Positions 35,815 to 44,893 are shown, counted from the stretch's first letter. The stretch is 64,000 nucleotides of DNA from Mesorhizobium sp. WSM3862 (GCF_002294985.1 NZ_NSGE01000006.1:359976-423975), one strand, 5' to 3'. Notes: generated by a model not told the origin, from the sequence alone. Numbers and translations are program-made.

Positions 35815-38800
35815 TCAGTGGGGCCTGCCACGAAATTCCATGGCCCCGCTCGCCTTTTTGACAGATGGGTGCAGTGTGAGATTTTCCAGAAGTCCATCTC
35901 CGGAATATTCGGGGATGGAGAACGAGAACGTGGCTCCGGGTCCAACATTCTGTTCAGCCCATAGACGCCCGCCGAGACTCTCGACGATCGATCGACTGAT
36001 GGATAGCCCGATCCCCATGCCGTCGCTCTTCGTGGTATAAAACGTTTCGAAGAGACGTGCCGTTCCCTCCGGCCCGAAGCCGACGCCGGCGTCCTGAACT
36101 GTTAACTTGACCTGATCGTTTGCGGCGGGCTCCGTTTGAACGAGCAAACGTCTCGGACGGTCGTCGACGCCTATCATTGCATCGGAGGCGTTGCGCAGCA
36201 AGTTCATGATCACCTGCTGGAGCTGGACACGGTCGCCGCCAACGGGTCTGATGCCGTTCGCGAGTTCGGTACGCAAAACGACCTGGTCCCGCTGCAGGTC
36301 GTTGCGCGCCAGGGCGATAACCTCGCGCACCACCTCGTTTAGGTCGACAGGTTCGATCTGGATGGTCTTCTTGCTGAACAGCGTGCGCAATCGTGCGATC
36401 ATCTCGGCGGCGCGGTTGCCGTCGCGGATGGTGCGACGTGCGGTCTCCTGCGCCATTTCTATATTTGGCGGGTGAGCAGACAACATTCTAAGGCAGGTGC
36501 TGGCATTTGTGACAATGCCCGAAAGCGGCTGATTGACTTCATGTGCGATAGAGGCGGTCAACACTCCCAGACTTGTAACCCTCGTGACACGAGCGAGTTC
36601 CGATTGGGCTTTGCTGAGCGCCTCTTCTGCCAACCTGCGCTGGGTAATATCCAAAACAGCTCCGATGTATTCGAGCCGCTCGGGAGAATCTCCTGCCAGA
36701 TGGGCGATCAAATGCAGGTATTTGACCGTCCCGTCGGACATACGGATCCGATGCTGATAGTCCAGGTCTCGATCGCCGCGCTGCGCCCGTTGCAAAAAAT
36801 CGGACATAAGGGGCAAGTCGTCCGGATGTATCCGGGACGCGATCAGATCTATCGTAACCAATTCATTCGTGTCGAATGCGAAGATGCGGCGAAGTTGGTC
36901 TGACCAAACGATCTCGCCCGTGGCTACCAGCCACGAAAAATTTCCCATTCGAGCCAATTGCTGTCCTTCGGCGAGGAAGGCTTCGCTGCGTCGCAATTTC
37001 TCCTCAGCCTTCTTCCGCTCCGTAATGTCGCGGGTAACTCCGAGCTGCACGATCGATCCGTCGCGGTCAAACATGGGAGCGCCATGGGTTTCCATATGCC
37101 GGCGAACCCCATTTATGCTTACGAGATCAAATTCCAGGAAGCCCTTCTCTCCGGCACAGACGCGCTCGTGAAATTCGCGGTACTGCTGCCGATGCTCCGG
37201 CACGACAAAATCAAAGAAGTTGTGCCCCGCCACATCGTCCGGGGTGGGCACTCCAGCCATCGTTGCGCCAGCCTGGTTTGTCCTAAGCACCGTCCCGTCA
37301 CGGGCAAGCACCTTGACGCATTCGGGCGTGGTCTCAACGATGGTGCGGAAACCTTCTTCGCTGCGCTTGCGATCTTCGATGTCGGTGTTCACGCCATACC
37401 ATTTGACGACGCTACCCTTGTCGTCGCGGAGCGGATTGGCGCGGAAGAGGAACAATCGATAACTGCCATCATGGCGACGAAGGCGAGCCTCTGCCTCCCC
37501 AGGGGCGCTCGATGCCAAAATTGTCTGCCAAGCGCCAGCGAGCCCCAACATGTCATCGGGGTGAACCGCAGCTGTCCAGCCCCAGCCCTGAGCCTGATCA
37601 GCGGACATCCCGATATAGTCGAGATAGTGCTGGTTGAAAAACTCAGCACTTCCGTCAGGTCGGGCGGACCATGCCAATGCGGGAATAGTGTCGATGGTTG
37701 TCTTCAAACTGCGTTCGCTGGCAGCAAGCGCCTCTTCTGCGCGCTTCTTCTCATCGATATCGATATGGAGGGCGTACCGCCCGATGATCCGGTTATCCGC
37801 GTCTCGGACAGGCCATCCGCTAACTCGAAACCACCGATAGATTCCGTCCTTGCCGAGAAGCCTTTGCTCCGTCTCGTAGGAAGCCCCGGCGGCGATGAAG
37901 CGCTGTCGATTTTGAATTACGCGCTGGAGGTCGTTTGGGTGAACGACGTTCGCGGTTTCCCAATGTCTCATTTCCTCTTGCGATTTACCGAAATATTCGA
38001 GCTGCCGAGGGTTCATCGCCAAAACTTCGCCCCTCGGCGATAGGACGGTAAGCCCTGCCGGAATCGTATCGAAGATCAGCCTCGAATTTCGCTCGGCCAC
38101 CTTTCGGTCCTCGATGTCGATCAGCAGGTGCAGCCAGCGGACGATACTGCCTGCCGCATCTCGAAGAGGCAGGCCCAGAACATTGTACCAGCGGTAGAAA
38201 CCGTCGGCGCGGCGATGCCGGCTCTCGATATTGTAGGGAACACTTCTGTGGTGCGCGTCCAATTGGGCAGTGACCGTTCGTTCCAAATCTTCCGGATGCA
38301 CTACGTCCGAGCTCCTCCACCCTTTGAGCTCATCGAACGATTTGCCGAAATAGTCGAGCGTGAGCTGATTGAGTCCTTCGACTTCGCCAGAGGGCGTAGT
38401 CACCGCGACAGGAATGGGGATGCTGTCGACGATGTTCTGAAAATCGAGCTCACGACGCCGCAGTTTTTCCTCAGCAAGTCGAATGTCCTCAACGTCCGTC
38501 GCCGTTCCGCACCATTTCTGGATGCCACCGGCTGCGTCACGGATTGGAGAGCATTGGAACAGCACCCTGCGAAACTGCTCGTCGAAGCGCCTGATACGCA
38601 CCTCCATCTCTCCGGTCGCCCCGGATGCCAGGATCGTCCGCCATCTATCGAGCAAGTGGTCAAGGTCATCGGGGTCGACGAAAGCCTGCCATTCCGACCC
38701 ACGAACGTCCTTCAATCCAAGGCCAACGTATTCAGACCAGCGTCGATTGACGAAATCGAGCGACCCGTCGGGAAGAGCGATCCAGATCATGGCCGGTAGC

Positions 38801-38838
38801 GCGTCAAAGACGCTGCCAAGATCCACTTCCATTGTCAT
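35815..38838 (-). CDS. Soluble six-PAS sensor histidine kinase
   Basis: 1007 residues without transmembrane helices. Six PAS domains follow one another (about 5-115, 125-240, 245-370, 375-495, 497-620, 625-745). Several contain the xVHPDD/PAC pattern such as WTAAVHPDDMLGLA. The HisKA domain has SIAHEVNQPLSGIVTNA, the phospho-His in H-E-V-N-Q-P. The HATPase has NLLRNASDA and DAGVGFG, with GMGIGLSISRSIVES. It probably senses a cytosolic ligand or redox cue and phosphorylates the FixJ-type regulators at 40.1-41.2 kb. The layout recalls NodV-like kinases, by analogy only. Confidence 0.88.
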   Translation of the reverse strand: MTMEVDLGSVFDALPAMIWIALPDGSLDFVNRRWSEYVGLGLKDVRGSEWQAFVDPDDLDHLLDRWRTILASGATGEMEVRIRRFDEQFRRVLFQCSPIRDAAGGIQKWCGTATDVEDIRLAEEKLRRRELDFQNIVDSIPIPVAVTTPSGEVEGLNQLTLDYFGKSFDELKGWRSSDVVHPEDLERTVTAQLDAHHRSVPYNIESRHRRADGFYRWYNVLGLPLRDAAGSIVRWLHLLIDIEDRKVAERNSRLIFDTIPAGLTVLSPRGEVLAMNPRQLEYFGKSQEEMRHWETANVVHPNDLQRVIQNRQRFIAAGASYETEQRLLGKDGIYRWFRVSGWPVRDADNRIIGRYALHIDIDEKKRAEEALAASERSLKTTIDTIPALAWSARPDGSAEFFNQHYLDYIGMSADQAQGWGWTAAVHPDDMLGLAGAWQTILASSAPGEAEARLRRHDGSYRLFLFRANPLRDDKGSVVKWYGVNTDIEDRKRSEEGFRTIVETTPECVKVLARDGTVLRTNQAGATMAGVPTPDDVAGHNFFDFVVPEHRQQYREFHERVCAGEKGFLEFDLVSINGVRRHMETHGAPMFDRDGSIVQLGVTRDITERKKAEEKLRRSEAFLAEGQQLARMGNFSWLVATGEIVWSDQLRRIFAFDTNELVTIDLIASRIHPDDLPLMSDFLQRAQRGDRDLDYQHRIRMSDGTVKYLHLIAHLAGDSPERLEYIGAVLDITQRRLAEEALSKAQSELARVTRVTSLGVLTASIAHEVNQPLSGIVTNASTCLRMLSAHPPNIEMAQETARRTIRDGNRAAEMIARLRTLFSKKTIQIEPVDLNEVVREVIALARNDLQRDQVVLRTELANGIRPVGGDRVQLQQVIMNLLRNASDAMIGVDDRPRRLLVQTEPAANDQVKLTVQDAGVGFGPEGTARLFETFYTTKSDGMGIGLSISRSIVESLGGRLWAEQNVGPGATFSFSIPEYSGDGLLENLTLHPSVKKASGAMEFRGRPH

Positions 38839-39110
38839 CCCCTCGCGTGTGCGACCTGCGCCAGCGCATTAGGCGCTCATTATGCTCCGTCGTCCTATCC
38901 TCGTCTAGGAAACTGTCCGGAGGCGGCTCGCTGCGGGTAAGGGCGCTTATTCTCCATGTTTCGAAAGCTGTTGCCAGTTGCAACCGAGCTTTGATTGGCA
39001 GAGGGCCGTCATGGCCTCATGGAAATCCTCTGGGACGGCTCACTGCATGCACACAGGTTACCGGACGCACGAGCCTCAGAGGCAAACGCGCCGGAAATCC
39101 TGAAATCGTC

Positions 39111-39689
39111 TCAGATGCCCACAGCCGCTTGGCGGATGCTAGTTGCCAGCGCTCGCAATCCTGGCGCTGGCAGTCGCTGCAAGCGAAACGCGTCGATTTC
39201 GATGTCCTGCCTTTCGAGGAACGTCACGAAGGCCTGTGAGACGTTCGATCGAACGCGGTTGGTGAGCTTGGACCTTCCGCCGTCCACGGCCGTCACGCTT
39301 ACCTCCCAATGGATGTAGACCGACGCTGGCCCGCGAGCGGTGGCGAGGTCGGAACGCGATTCCAGCACCAGCTTATCTCTGCTGGCGTCCGTTTCGATAT
39401 AGTAGTGCGTTATCAAGCTTCCTCCGATCAGTTCGACCTGTATCGACATAAGCTTGCCGTCCGGGGCCCTGATGAAACCGGGCGCCAGATCATCCGCAGC
39501 GCGCCTGTCATGCTCGACAGAGCCGTGGAACCATTTGGCAAGATCAATGTCCTGGATAGGTGCTCGAACGATGGTCGTTCCAGTCATTTCAATGGCCTCG
39601 CCGTCCGCCGCAGAAGTTCGTGCCAAAATTGCGGGCCGTGGAGGGCGCGAATATATCGGCATTGTTACCGCAAGATCGTTTTTTGGCAT
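39111..39689 (-). CDS. Hypothetical protein, possibly SRPBCC fold
   Basis: 192 residues with GGAGGAAGCC before the ATG. An alternating strand pattern (LMSIQVELIGGSLITHYYIE, VYIHWEVSVTAVDGGRSKL) and a long C-terminal helix suggest a START/SRPBCC-like ligand-binding fold, but no motif proves it. A palindromic promoter motif lies about 70 bases upstream in the same direction. Confidence 0.55.
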   Translation of the reverse strand: MPKNDLAVTMPIYSRPPRPAILARTSAADGEAIEMTGTTIVRAPIQDIDLAKWFHGSVEHDRRAADDLAPGFIRAPDGKLMSIQVELIGGSLITHYYIETDASRDKLVLESRSDLATARGPASVYIHWEVSVTAVDGGRSKLTNRVRSNVSQAFVTFLERQDIEIDAFRLQRLPAPGLRALATSIRQAAVGI

Positions 39690-39754
39690 GGCTTCCTCCG
39701 GTGATTTTGCGTCTAGGCTGATTGTCAGACATAAACAAAATAGTCGGGGGCAAA

Positions 39755-39790
39755 GCCATTACACAAAGGTGTCGCCGATGCCTTTGTATA
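39755..39790 (-). promoter_or_regulatory. Palindromic promoter motif, copy 7 (SRPBCC-like gene)
   Basis: The most symmetrical copy. On the minus strand ACAAAGGCATCG, a central G, CGACACCTTTGT, then AATGG; the -10 is TGTAAT (39763-39758). The -10 lies about 69 bases before the ATG at 39689. Confidence 0.75.
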
Positions 39791-40137
39791 GGTTCGGCCT
39801 GGTCAGGCATGAAACCACTGAACCGACACTATGGGACAATAGACGCGGAGAGGGAAAGGCGCATTGTTGGGGGCATATGCGTACCTGAAAGGACGACAAT
39901 GGTTATGAAGTTTGGCTGCTGCTGGTCCGATCGTAGGGTGGTGAAAGAGCCGCGAGTTCGTTCGCCAATTCGGGAACTTTATGGTTCTGCTCTCCCGGCT
40001 TCGCAGCCAGGTCCTCGAAATACCCGATCCGTAATGGACATAGGGCGAACTGTGCTTGCCAGCATTGGCCTTTGGAGGTCGCTCGGAAATGGAGCGATTA
40101 TCCGCGGGGAGTGCCTTCCTTGAGCTGGGAGGCGGCT

Positions 40138-40530
40138 ATGCCCAGCGATGGTAAAGGTCGCATGAGCGCCTCACGTCCGCTTGTCGCCGTTGTCGACGAC
40201 GACGAGTCGGTGCGCGAATCCTTACCTGACCTGCTCATCGAGCTTGGGTATCGACCGGCAGTTTTCTCGTCGGCCGAGAGCTTTCTCGCGTCGGATGGTA
40301 TGGACAATGCCGAATGTTTGCTCCTTGACGTGGCTATGCCGGGCATGACAGGACCCGAGCTGCTCCAGGAATTGGCAGGCCTGGGTCGGGCTATTCCTGT
40401 TATTTTCATTACAGCGCAGAGAGGTGATACGGTGCGCCAGGACCTGATTGGTCTTGGCGCGATCGACTGTCTGTTCAAGCCGTTCGGCGATACGGAACTT
40501 AAGAGCGCCTTGAGCCTTGCGTTCCGATAA
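40138..40530 (+). CDS. Receiver-only response regulator (FixJ/CheY-like)
   Basis: 130 residues from the ATG at 40138 (GGGAGGCGGCT upstream). One REC domain with the acidic pair VVDDDES, phospho-acceptor Asp in LLLDVAMPGM, Thr in FITAQ and Lys in LFKPFG. It has no output domain. It may act as a phosphate sink or modulator between the PAS kinase and the downstream FixJ-type regulator. Confidence 0.88.
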   Translation: MPSDGKGRMSASRPLVAVVDDDESVRESLPDLLIELGYRPAVFSSAESFLASDGMDNAECLLLDVAMPGMTGPELLQELAGLGRAIPVIFITAQRGDTVRQDLIGLGAIDCLFKPFGDTELKSALSLAFR

Positions 40531-40569
40531 TGCGAACTCGATTCGGCTAAGCATTGGAGGATGGTTGCG

Positions 40570-41229
40570 ATGTATTCCGAGACATTGCGAAATGAGGGGA
40601 GATCTGCATCGATGGCACAAGAAACGCCGATCGTGTTCGTCGTCGACGACGACATCTCTGTTCGTGAATCTCTGGAATTGGTAGTCCGATCGGCAGGTTG
40701 GGAACCGAGAATTTTTGCGTCCGCGCAGGAGTTCCTGGATCATCCGCGCGCGTCTGTTCCAAACTGCCTCATACTCGACGTCAATCTGCCCGATCTCAAC
40801 GGTCTCGATCTGCAGAGCATGGTGTCCACCGAACGGTCGGAAATGCCCATCATTTTCCTGACAGGGTATGGCGATGTGCCGATGACGGTGAGAGCCATGA
40901 AGGCTGGCGCCGTCGAATTTCTCACGAAGCCTTTTTCAGACGAAGTTTTGTTCAGCGCTATCGAACAGGCTCTGGAGCGCAGCCGAGTTTCGCTCGCACT
41001 GCAAACAGAAATGCGCTCATTGGTGGACCGGCACGCCTCGCTGTCACGCCGCGAGCAGGAAGTCATGGCTCTTGTCGTGTCGGGTCTTTTGAACAAACAG
41101 GTGGCTTTCGAACTCGGTATCAGCGAGATCACGGTTAAGGCGCATCGGGGCCGCGTTATGCGAAAGATGAATGCTGGATCGCTTGCCGACCTTGTCACCA
41201 TTGCCGCCAAACTCGAGATCAGGCACTAG
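40570..41229 (+). CDS. FixJ/NarL-family response regulator (REC-LuxR HTH)
   Basis: 219 residues. GGAGG is optimally spaced from the ATG at 40570. REC domain: VVDDDISVRES, LILDVNLPDLNGLDL (phospho-Asp), FLTGYGDVPM and FLTKPF. C-terminal LuxR-type HTH: LSRREQEVMALVVSGLLNKQ, then ELGISEITVKAHRGRVMRKM. Members are activated by phosphorylation and bind inverted repeats as dimers. It is the best local candidate to recognise the palindromic promoter motif, though not proven. It overlaps no neighbour and follows the receiver-only regulator by 39 bases. Confidence 0.9.
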   Translation: MYSETLRNEGRSASMAQETPIVFVVDDDISVRESLELVVRSAGWEPRIFASAQEFLDHPRASVPNCLILDVNLPDLNGLDLQSMVSTERSEMPIIFLTGYGDVPMTVRAMKAGAVEFLTKPFSDEVLFSAIEQALERSRVSLALQTEMRSLVDRHASLSRREQEVMALVVSGLLNKQVAFELGISEITVKAHRGRVMRKMNAGSLADLVTIAAKLEIRH

Positions 41230-41378
41230 AACAAACATCGCGAAGCGCAATCGCTAGATCGCCGCGATTTCTGCGCGGGGACATGCGCGTGGCGGGACAG
41301 GTCGCGGAGTTTCCCTTTTTCCTGTGCGGGTCGTCAGCTTTGTGCCGCTCGACCGGCCCGAGCGCCATCTTGCGCCCC

Positions 41379-41400
41379 ACCGACACCTAAGCACAATGGA
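41379..41400 (+). promoter_or_regulatory. Right-half copy of the promoter motif (PAS remnant)
   Basis: CCGACACC, four bases (TAAG), then CACAATGGA; same spacing as full copies, left arm absent. It lies 48 bases before the truncated PAS gene. Confidence 0.45.
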
Positions 41401-41447
41401 ATGAAGTTCTGGACTGGCTCATAGTCCTTTGACGAGAAGGGATACGA

Positions 41448-41666
41448 ATGAGAATCGGTCTCGACCGCGTCGTGGAAGAGTTGCCGGCCATGGTATGGAC
41501 CGCGGACCCCGAGGGTCGCGTTGACTCGGTCAACCGCTGGTGGTCCGAGTACGTAGGTTCAAGTCCCGACGACGTTCGGGGTCGGGATTGCCAGGCCGCA
41601 GTCCACCCCGACAACGGCGCAGGAAGATGGCGCCTAGGCCTGCAATCATGTCAGTGCGACGGGTAG
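41448..41666 (+). pseudogene. Truncated PAS-domain kinase paralogue
   Basis: 72 residues. The first 55 (RVVEELPAMVWTADPEGRVD onward, SVNRWWSEYVG, DVRGRDCQAAVHPD) align with the first PAS domain of the large kinase, where the equivalent is FVNRRWSEYVG. The frame ends abruptly and overlaps the convergent SnoaL-like gene. It appears to be the stump of a second kinase gene lost by deletion, and it still has a motif-type promoter. Confidence 0.65.
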
Positions 41667-42058
41667 TCCCAAACATCGGCCGGCAGCTTGTCCTTCAGCG
41701 CTGCATACATGGCATCGCGGAACAGCTTCACCGCCGGGTAGGGGCGAAGAGCAATTGTGCGCTCTACAATCTTGCCCTGCTCATCGTCCACGATGACCTC
41801 GAGGCTCTCGATTTTGTGGCCATCCATGGTTCCTACCCAGCGCAAGAAGGTCGTGCGCTCATCAATCTTGTACTCAGTCGTGTAGGCTCCAGATCCGCGC
41901 GTTGAGCTCGACTGAGCAAAAATTGCCGCAATGGCTTCGCGCCCCTCGATCGGTCGAGCTAGGATCGGACTGTTGAAGACGATGTTGTCGGCAAGCAACT
42001 CACGTACTTGAGCCGGCGTAGGCCGACCAGATTCTCGCAACTTTCGTAGCGGATGCAT
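41651..42058 (-). CDS. SnoaL/NTF2-like protein
   Basis: 135 residues from the ATG at 42058 (TGGAGAGAGCTG upstream). The N-terminal helix, then FNSPILARPIEGREAIAAIF and the strand-rich remainder (TTFLRWVGTMDGHKIESLEV) fit the cone-shaped SnoaL/ketosteroid-isomerase fold. The substrate is unknown. It is divergent from the iorA-type gene; the palindrome at 42121 lies between them. Confidence 0.7.
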   Translation of the reverse strand: MHPLRKLRESGRPTPAQVRELLADNIVFNSPILARPIEGREAIAAIFAQSSSTRGSGAYTTEYKIDERTTFLRWVGTMDGHKIESLEVIVDDEQGKIVERTIALRPYPAVKLFRDAMYAALKDKLPADVWDYPSH

Positions 42059-42120
42059 CAGCTCTCTCCAGAAGGCGCGACGCAATTCTTCTACACCCCA
42101 CGGCATCCCGCCGGAATGAG

Positions 42121-42153
42121 ACCAACGTATCGCCGACACCATTGTATAATCGA
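42121..42153 (+). promoter_or_regulatory. Palindromic promoter motif, copy 8 (iorAB-type operon)
   Basis: ACCAACGTATCGCCGACACC, then ATTG and a perfect TATAAT (42145-42150). It is about 80 bases before the iorA-type start. Because the dyad sits between divergent genes, it could also affect the SnoaL-like gene at 42058. Confidence 0.75.
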
Positions 42154-42228
42154 TCGAGGACGCTCTCCCGCTGCATGCTCTCATATGCCAGGCAATCAGC
42201 CCTGGCGACGAAAGCTCGGGAGACAGCT

Positions 42229-42684
42229 ATGCCGTTCACTGTCAAAGTCAACGACCAGTCCCATGAAGTCGATGTCGACGGTGATACGCCGATCCTATGG
42301 GTGCTGCGCGATGTACTCGGCATGACAGGCACGAAGTTCGGATGCGGCATGGCACTCTGCGGTGCGTGCACCGTGCATGTCGACGGCGAGCCAGTGCGGT
42401 CGTGCATCACCACGATCGACAGTATCGGTGAGTCCTCGATAACTACGATCGAGGCGATCGGCATGACCGAGGCAGGCGCCAAGGTTCAACGCGCCTGGCT
42501 AAACCTCGAGGTGCCGCAATGCGGTTACTGCCAGTCTGGGCAAATCATGTCCGCAGCCGCACTGCTCGCGAATAATCCGCACCCGGCAGATTCCGACATC
42601 AATGACGCGATGTCGGGGAACATCTGCCGATGCGGCACTTACATCCGCATTCGCGATGCAATCAAGCTAGCTGCAGCAAGCTGA
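42229..42684 (+). CDS. iorA: Isoquinoline 1-oxidoreductase-type small [2Fe-2S] subunit
   Basis: 151 residues from the ATG at 42229 (GGGAGACAGCT upstream). The plant-type cluster motif GCGMALCGACTVH with a later Cys (VRSC), and the second cluster motif CGYCQSGQIM ... CRCGTY, are those of xanthine-oxidase-family small subunits. It transfers electrons from the molybdenum cofactor subunit encoded next. It starts 80 bases after a palindromic promoter motif. Confidence 0.88.
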   Translation: MPFTVKVNDQSHEVDVDGDTPILWVLRDVLGMTGTKFGCGMALCGACTVHVDGEPVRSCITTIDSIGESSITTIEAIGMTEAGAKVQRAWLNLEVPQCGYCQSGQIMSAAALLANNPHPADSDINDAMSGNICRCGTYIRIRDAIKLAAAS

Positions 42685-42697
42685 ACGGGGCGCTCAC

Positions 42698-44893
42698 ATG
42701 ATCAGTCCCAACTTACCCCGAACTTCCGCTGGATCGGGTCACGTAAATGACATCTCAAGGCGCAACTTCCTGCGGGCAGCGGCGGCTGTGGGCGGAGGCC
42801 TAGTTCTCAGTCTTAGTCTCCCGCTGGGTAACGGCGAAGCGGCGCAAGCCGATACCGGGACGTTCTCGCCCAATGCCTTTATCCGTATCAACAACAACGG
42901 GCAGATCGTACTGACGATGCCTTACGTGGAGATGGGCCAGGGGACCTATACATCCATTCCGATGCTGATTGCTGAAGAGTTGGAAGTCGATCTGAAGCAG
43001 GTGAGTCTGGAACATGCACCGCCCAATGAGAAGCTCTATGCCAACCCGCTGATTGGGGTGCAGGCAACAGGCAACTCCAATGCGATCCGCGGAGCCTGGC
43101 AGCCACTTCGCCAGGCCGGAGCGACAGCGCGTGAAATGATCGTTTCGGCGGCGGCAACGCGCTGGGACGTCGATCCCACCGGTTGCCATGCGGAGCATGG
43201 AGAAGTGGTCCACGCGGCTACGGGACGACGTCTCAGCTACGGTGCATTGGCCTCGGAAGCGGCCCGAATGCCGGTTCCGGAAAACGTTACACTGAAGAAG
43301 CCGCAAGAATTCAAACTGATCGGCACGCCGGCCAGGCGACTGGACTTGGCGGCGAAAGTCGATGGCACTGCCATTTACGGCATCGACGCCCGCCCACCGG
43401 GCGTGAAGATTGCGACGCTATCGCAATCGCCTGTCTTCGGCGGTCGCGTGAAAAGCGTGGAAGACACCGCGGCAAAGGCGGTCAGAGGTGTACGACAAAT
43501 CGTTCGGCTCGCCGACGCCGTCGCGGTCGTGGCGGACCACATGGGTGCGGCGAAAAAGGGCCTCGATGCGCTAGTGATTGAATGGGATGACGGACCCAAC
43601 GCCGCTCTGACTACGGAAGCACTCGCTGACATGCTTAAGCAGGCGGTCGTAGATCCAGGTGTAGTTGCTGCGACTGCCGGCGACATTGATGCCGCGATGG
43701 CAAACGCCGCTGTCAAAGTCGAAGCGAGCTACCATGTGCCGTTTCTGGCGCATGCGACGATGGAACCGATGAATTGCACTGTCCACCTGCGCAATGATGG
43801 TTGTGAAATCTGGGTGAGCAGTCAGGTCCTCGGTCGAGCTCAGGCCGTCGCCGCGGAGGTAGCGGGCCTGCCCCTGGATCAGGTCGTCGTGCACAATCAC
43901 CTGATCGGTGGCGGTTTCGGCCGCAGGCTCGAAGTCGATGGCGTCGCTCGTGCCGTGGAGATCGCCAAACATGTCGATGGTCCGGTGAAGGTCGTCTGGA
44001 CGCGCGAGGAAGACATTCAACACGACATGTATCGTCCAATGTTCGTCGACCGGCTGTCAGCCGCGCTCGACGCAAAAGGGAGGCCGATCGCCTGGAACAA
44101 TCGTTTTGCCGGTTCCTCAATCATCGCAAGATGGGCCCCTCCAGCGTTCAAGAACGGGCTCGATCCCGATACCATCGAAGGTGCGATCAATCTCGTCTAT
44201 GACTTACCTAATTTCCATGTCGAATACGTGCGGGCGGAGCCTCCGGGCATACCGACTGCCTTTTGGCGTAGCGTCGGGCCATCTCACAACGTCTTCGTGA
44301 CGGAGAGCTTCATGGATGAGCTTGCCGCTGCCGCGAAACAGGACCCCGTAGCTTACAGGCTGTCCCTTCTCGACAAAGCGCCTCGCGCGAAGGCCGTGCT
44401 GCAACTGGCAGCAGCAAAGGCGGGTTGGGGGGAAAAACTGCCCGACCGTGTCGGTCGCGGCGCCTCGGTGCAAAATGTGTTTGCCAGCTACCTCGCACAG
44501 GTGGCGGAAGTCGAAGTTTCGAAGGACGGGAAGATCCGAGTCAGACGGGTGGTGTGCGCTGTCGACTGTGGAGTTCCAGTCAATCCCAACACGATTGAGG
44601 CGCAGATCCAAAGTGCCATTATGTTCGGCATCACCGCTGCGCTCCATGGGGAAATAACCGTCAAGCAGGGAAGGGTGGAGCAGTCCAACTTCGATGCATA
44701 TGAAATTCTGCGGATTGACGAAGCTCCGGCTGTGGAGGTCTACATCATTCCCAGCACCGAAGCGCCAGGTGGAATGGGCGAAGCGGGAACCTCAGCGATC
44801 GTCCCGGCCGTCGCCAATGCGATCTTTGCCGCCACTGGACAACGCATCCGCAAGATGCCGATTGAGAGCAGCGATTTAAGGCTCCCGGAATAA
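42698..44893 (+). CDS. iorB: Isoquinoline 1-oxidoreductase-type molybdopterin large subunit
   Basis: 731 residues. An internal Tat-type signal (SRRNFLRAAAAVGGGLVLSL, from about residue 22) indicates export as a folded complex with the small subunit. The molybdopterin-binding regions include GGGFGRRLEVDGVA, WRSVGPSHNVFVTESFMDEL and the catalytic-Glu region GGMGEAGTSAIVPAVANAI near the C-terminus. It likely oxidises an aldehyde or N-heterocycle in the periplasm. No separate cytochrome subunit is nearby. Confidence 0.88.
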   Translation: MISPNLPRTSAGSGHVNDISRRNFLRAAAAVGGGLVLSLSLPLGNGEAAQADTGTFSPNAFIRINNNGQIVLTMPYVEMGQGTYTSIPMLIAEELEVDLKQVSLEHAPPNEKLYANPLIGVQATGNSNAIRGAWQPLRQAGATAREMIVSAAATRWDVDPTGCHAEHGEVVHAATGRRLSYGALASEAARMPVPENVTLKKPQEFKLIGTPARRLDLAAKVDGTAIYGIDARPPGVKIATLSQSPVFGGRVKSVEDTAAKAVRGVRQIVRLADAVAVVADHMGAAKKGLDALVIEWDDGPNAALTTEALADMLKQAVVDPGVVAATAGDIDAAMANAAVKVEASYHVPFLAHATMEPMNCTVHLRNDGCEIWVSSQVLGRAQAVAAEVAGLPLDQVVVHNHLIGGGFGRRLEVDGVARAVEIAKHVDGPVKVVWTREEDIQHDMYRPMFVDRLSAALDAKGRPIAWNNRFAGSSIIARWAPPAFKNGLDPDTIEGAINLVYDLPNFHVEYVRAEPPGIPTAFWRSVGPSHNVFVTESFMDELAAAAKQDPVAYRLSLLDKAPRAKAVLQLAAAKAGWGEKLPDRVGRGASVQNVFASYLAQVAEVEVSKDGKIRVRRVVCAVDCGVPVNPNTIEAQIQSAIMFGITAALHGEITVKQGRVEQSNFDAYEILRIDEAPAVEVYIIPSTEAPGGMGEAGTSAIVPAVANAIFAATGQRIRKMPIESSDLRLPE

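Noticed and set aside
36958..38799. Long + strand frames (up to 361 residues) opposite the PAS kinase
   Set aside because: Antisense shadows of a GC-rich gene: no domains, no ribosome sites, and the minus-strand gene has clear PAS and kinase motifs.
40006..40045. AGGTCCTCGAAATACCC followed by CGTAATGG before the receiver-only regulator resembles a motif copy
   Set aside because: It needs extra bases in both the left arm and the spacing to the hexamer; kept out of the motif set as too degenerate, though it may be a decayed site.
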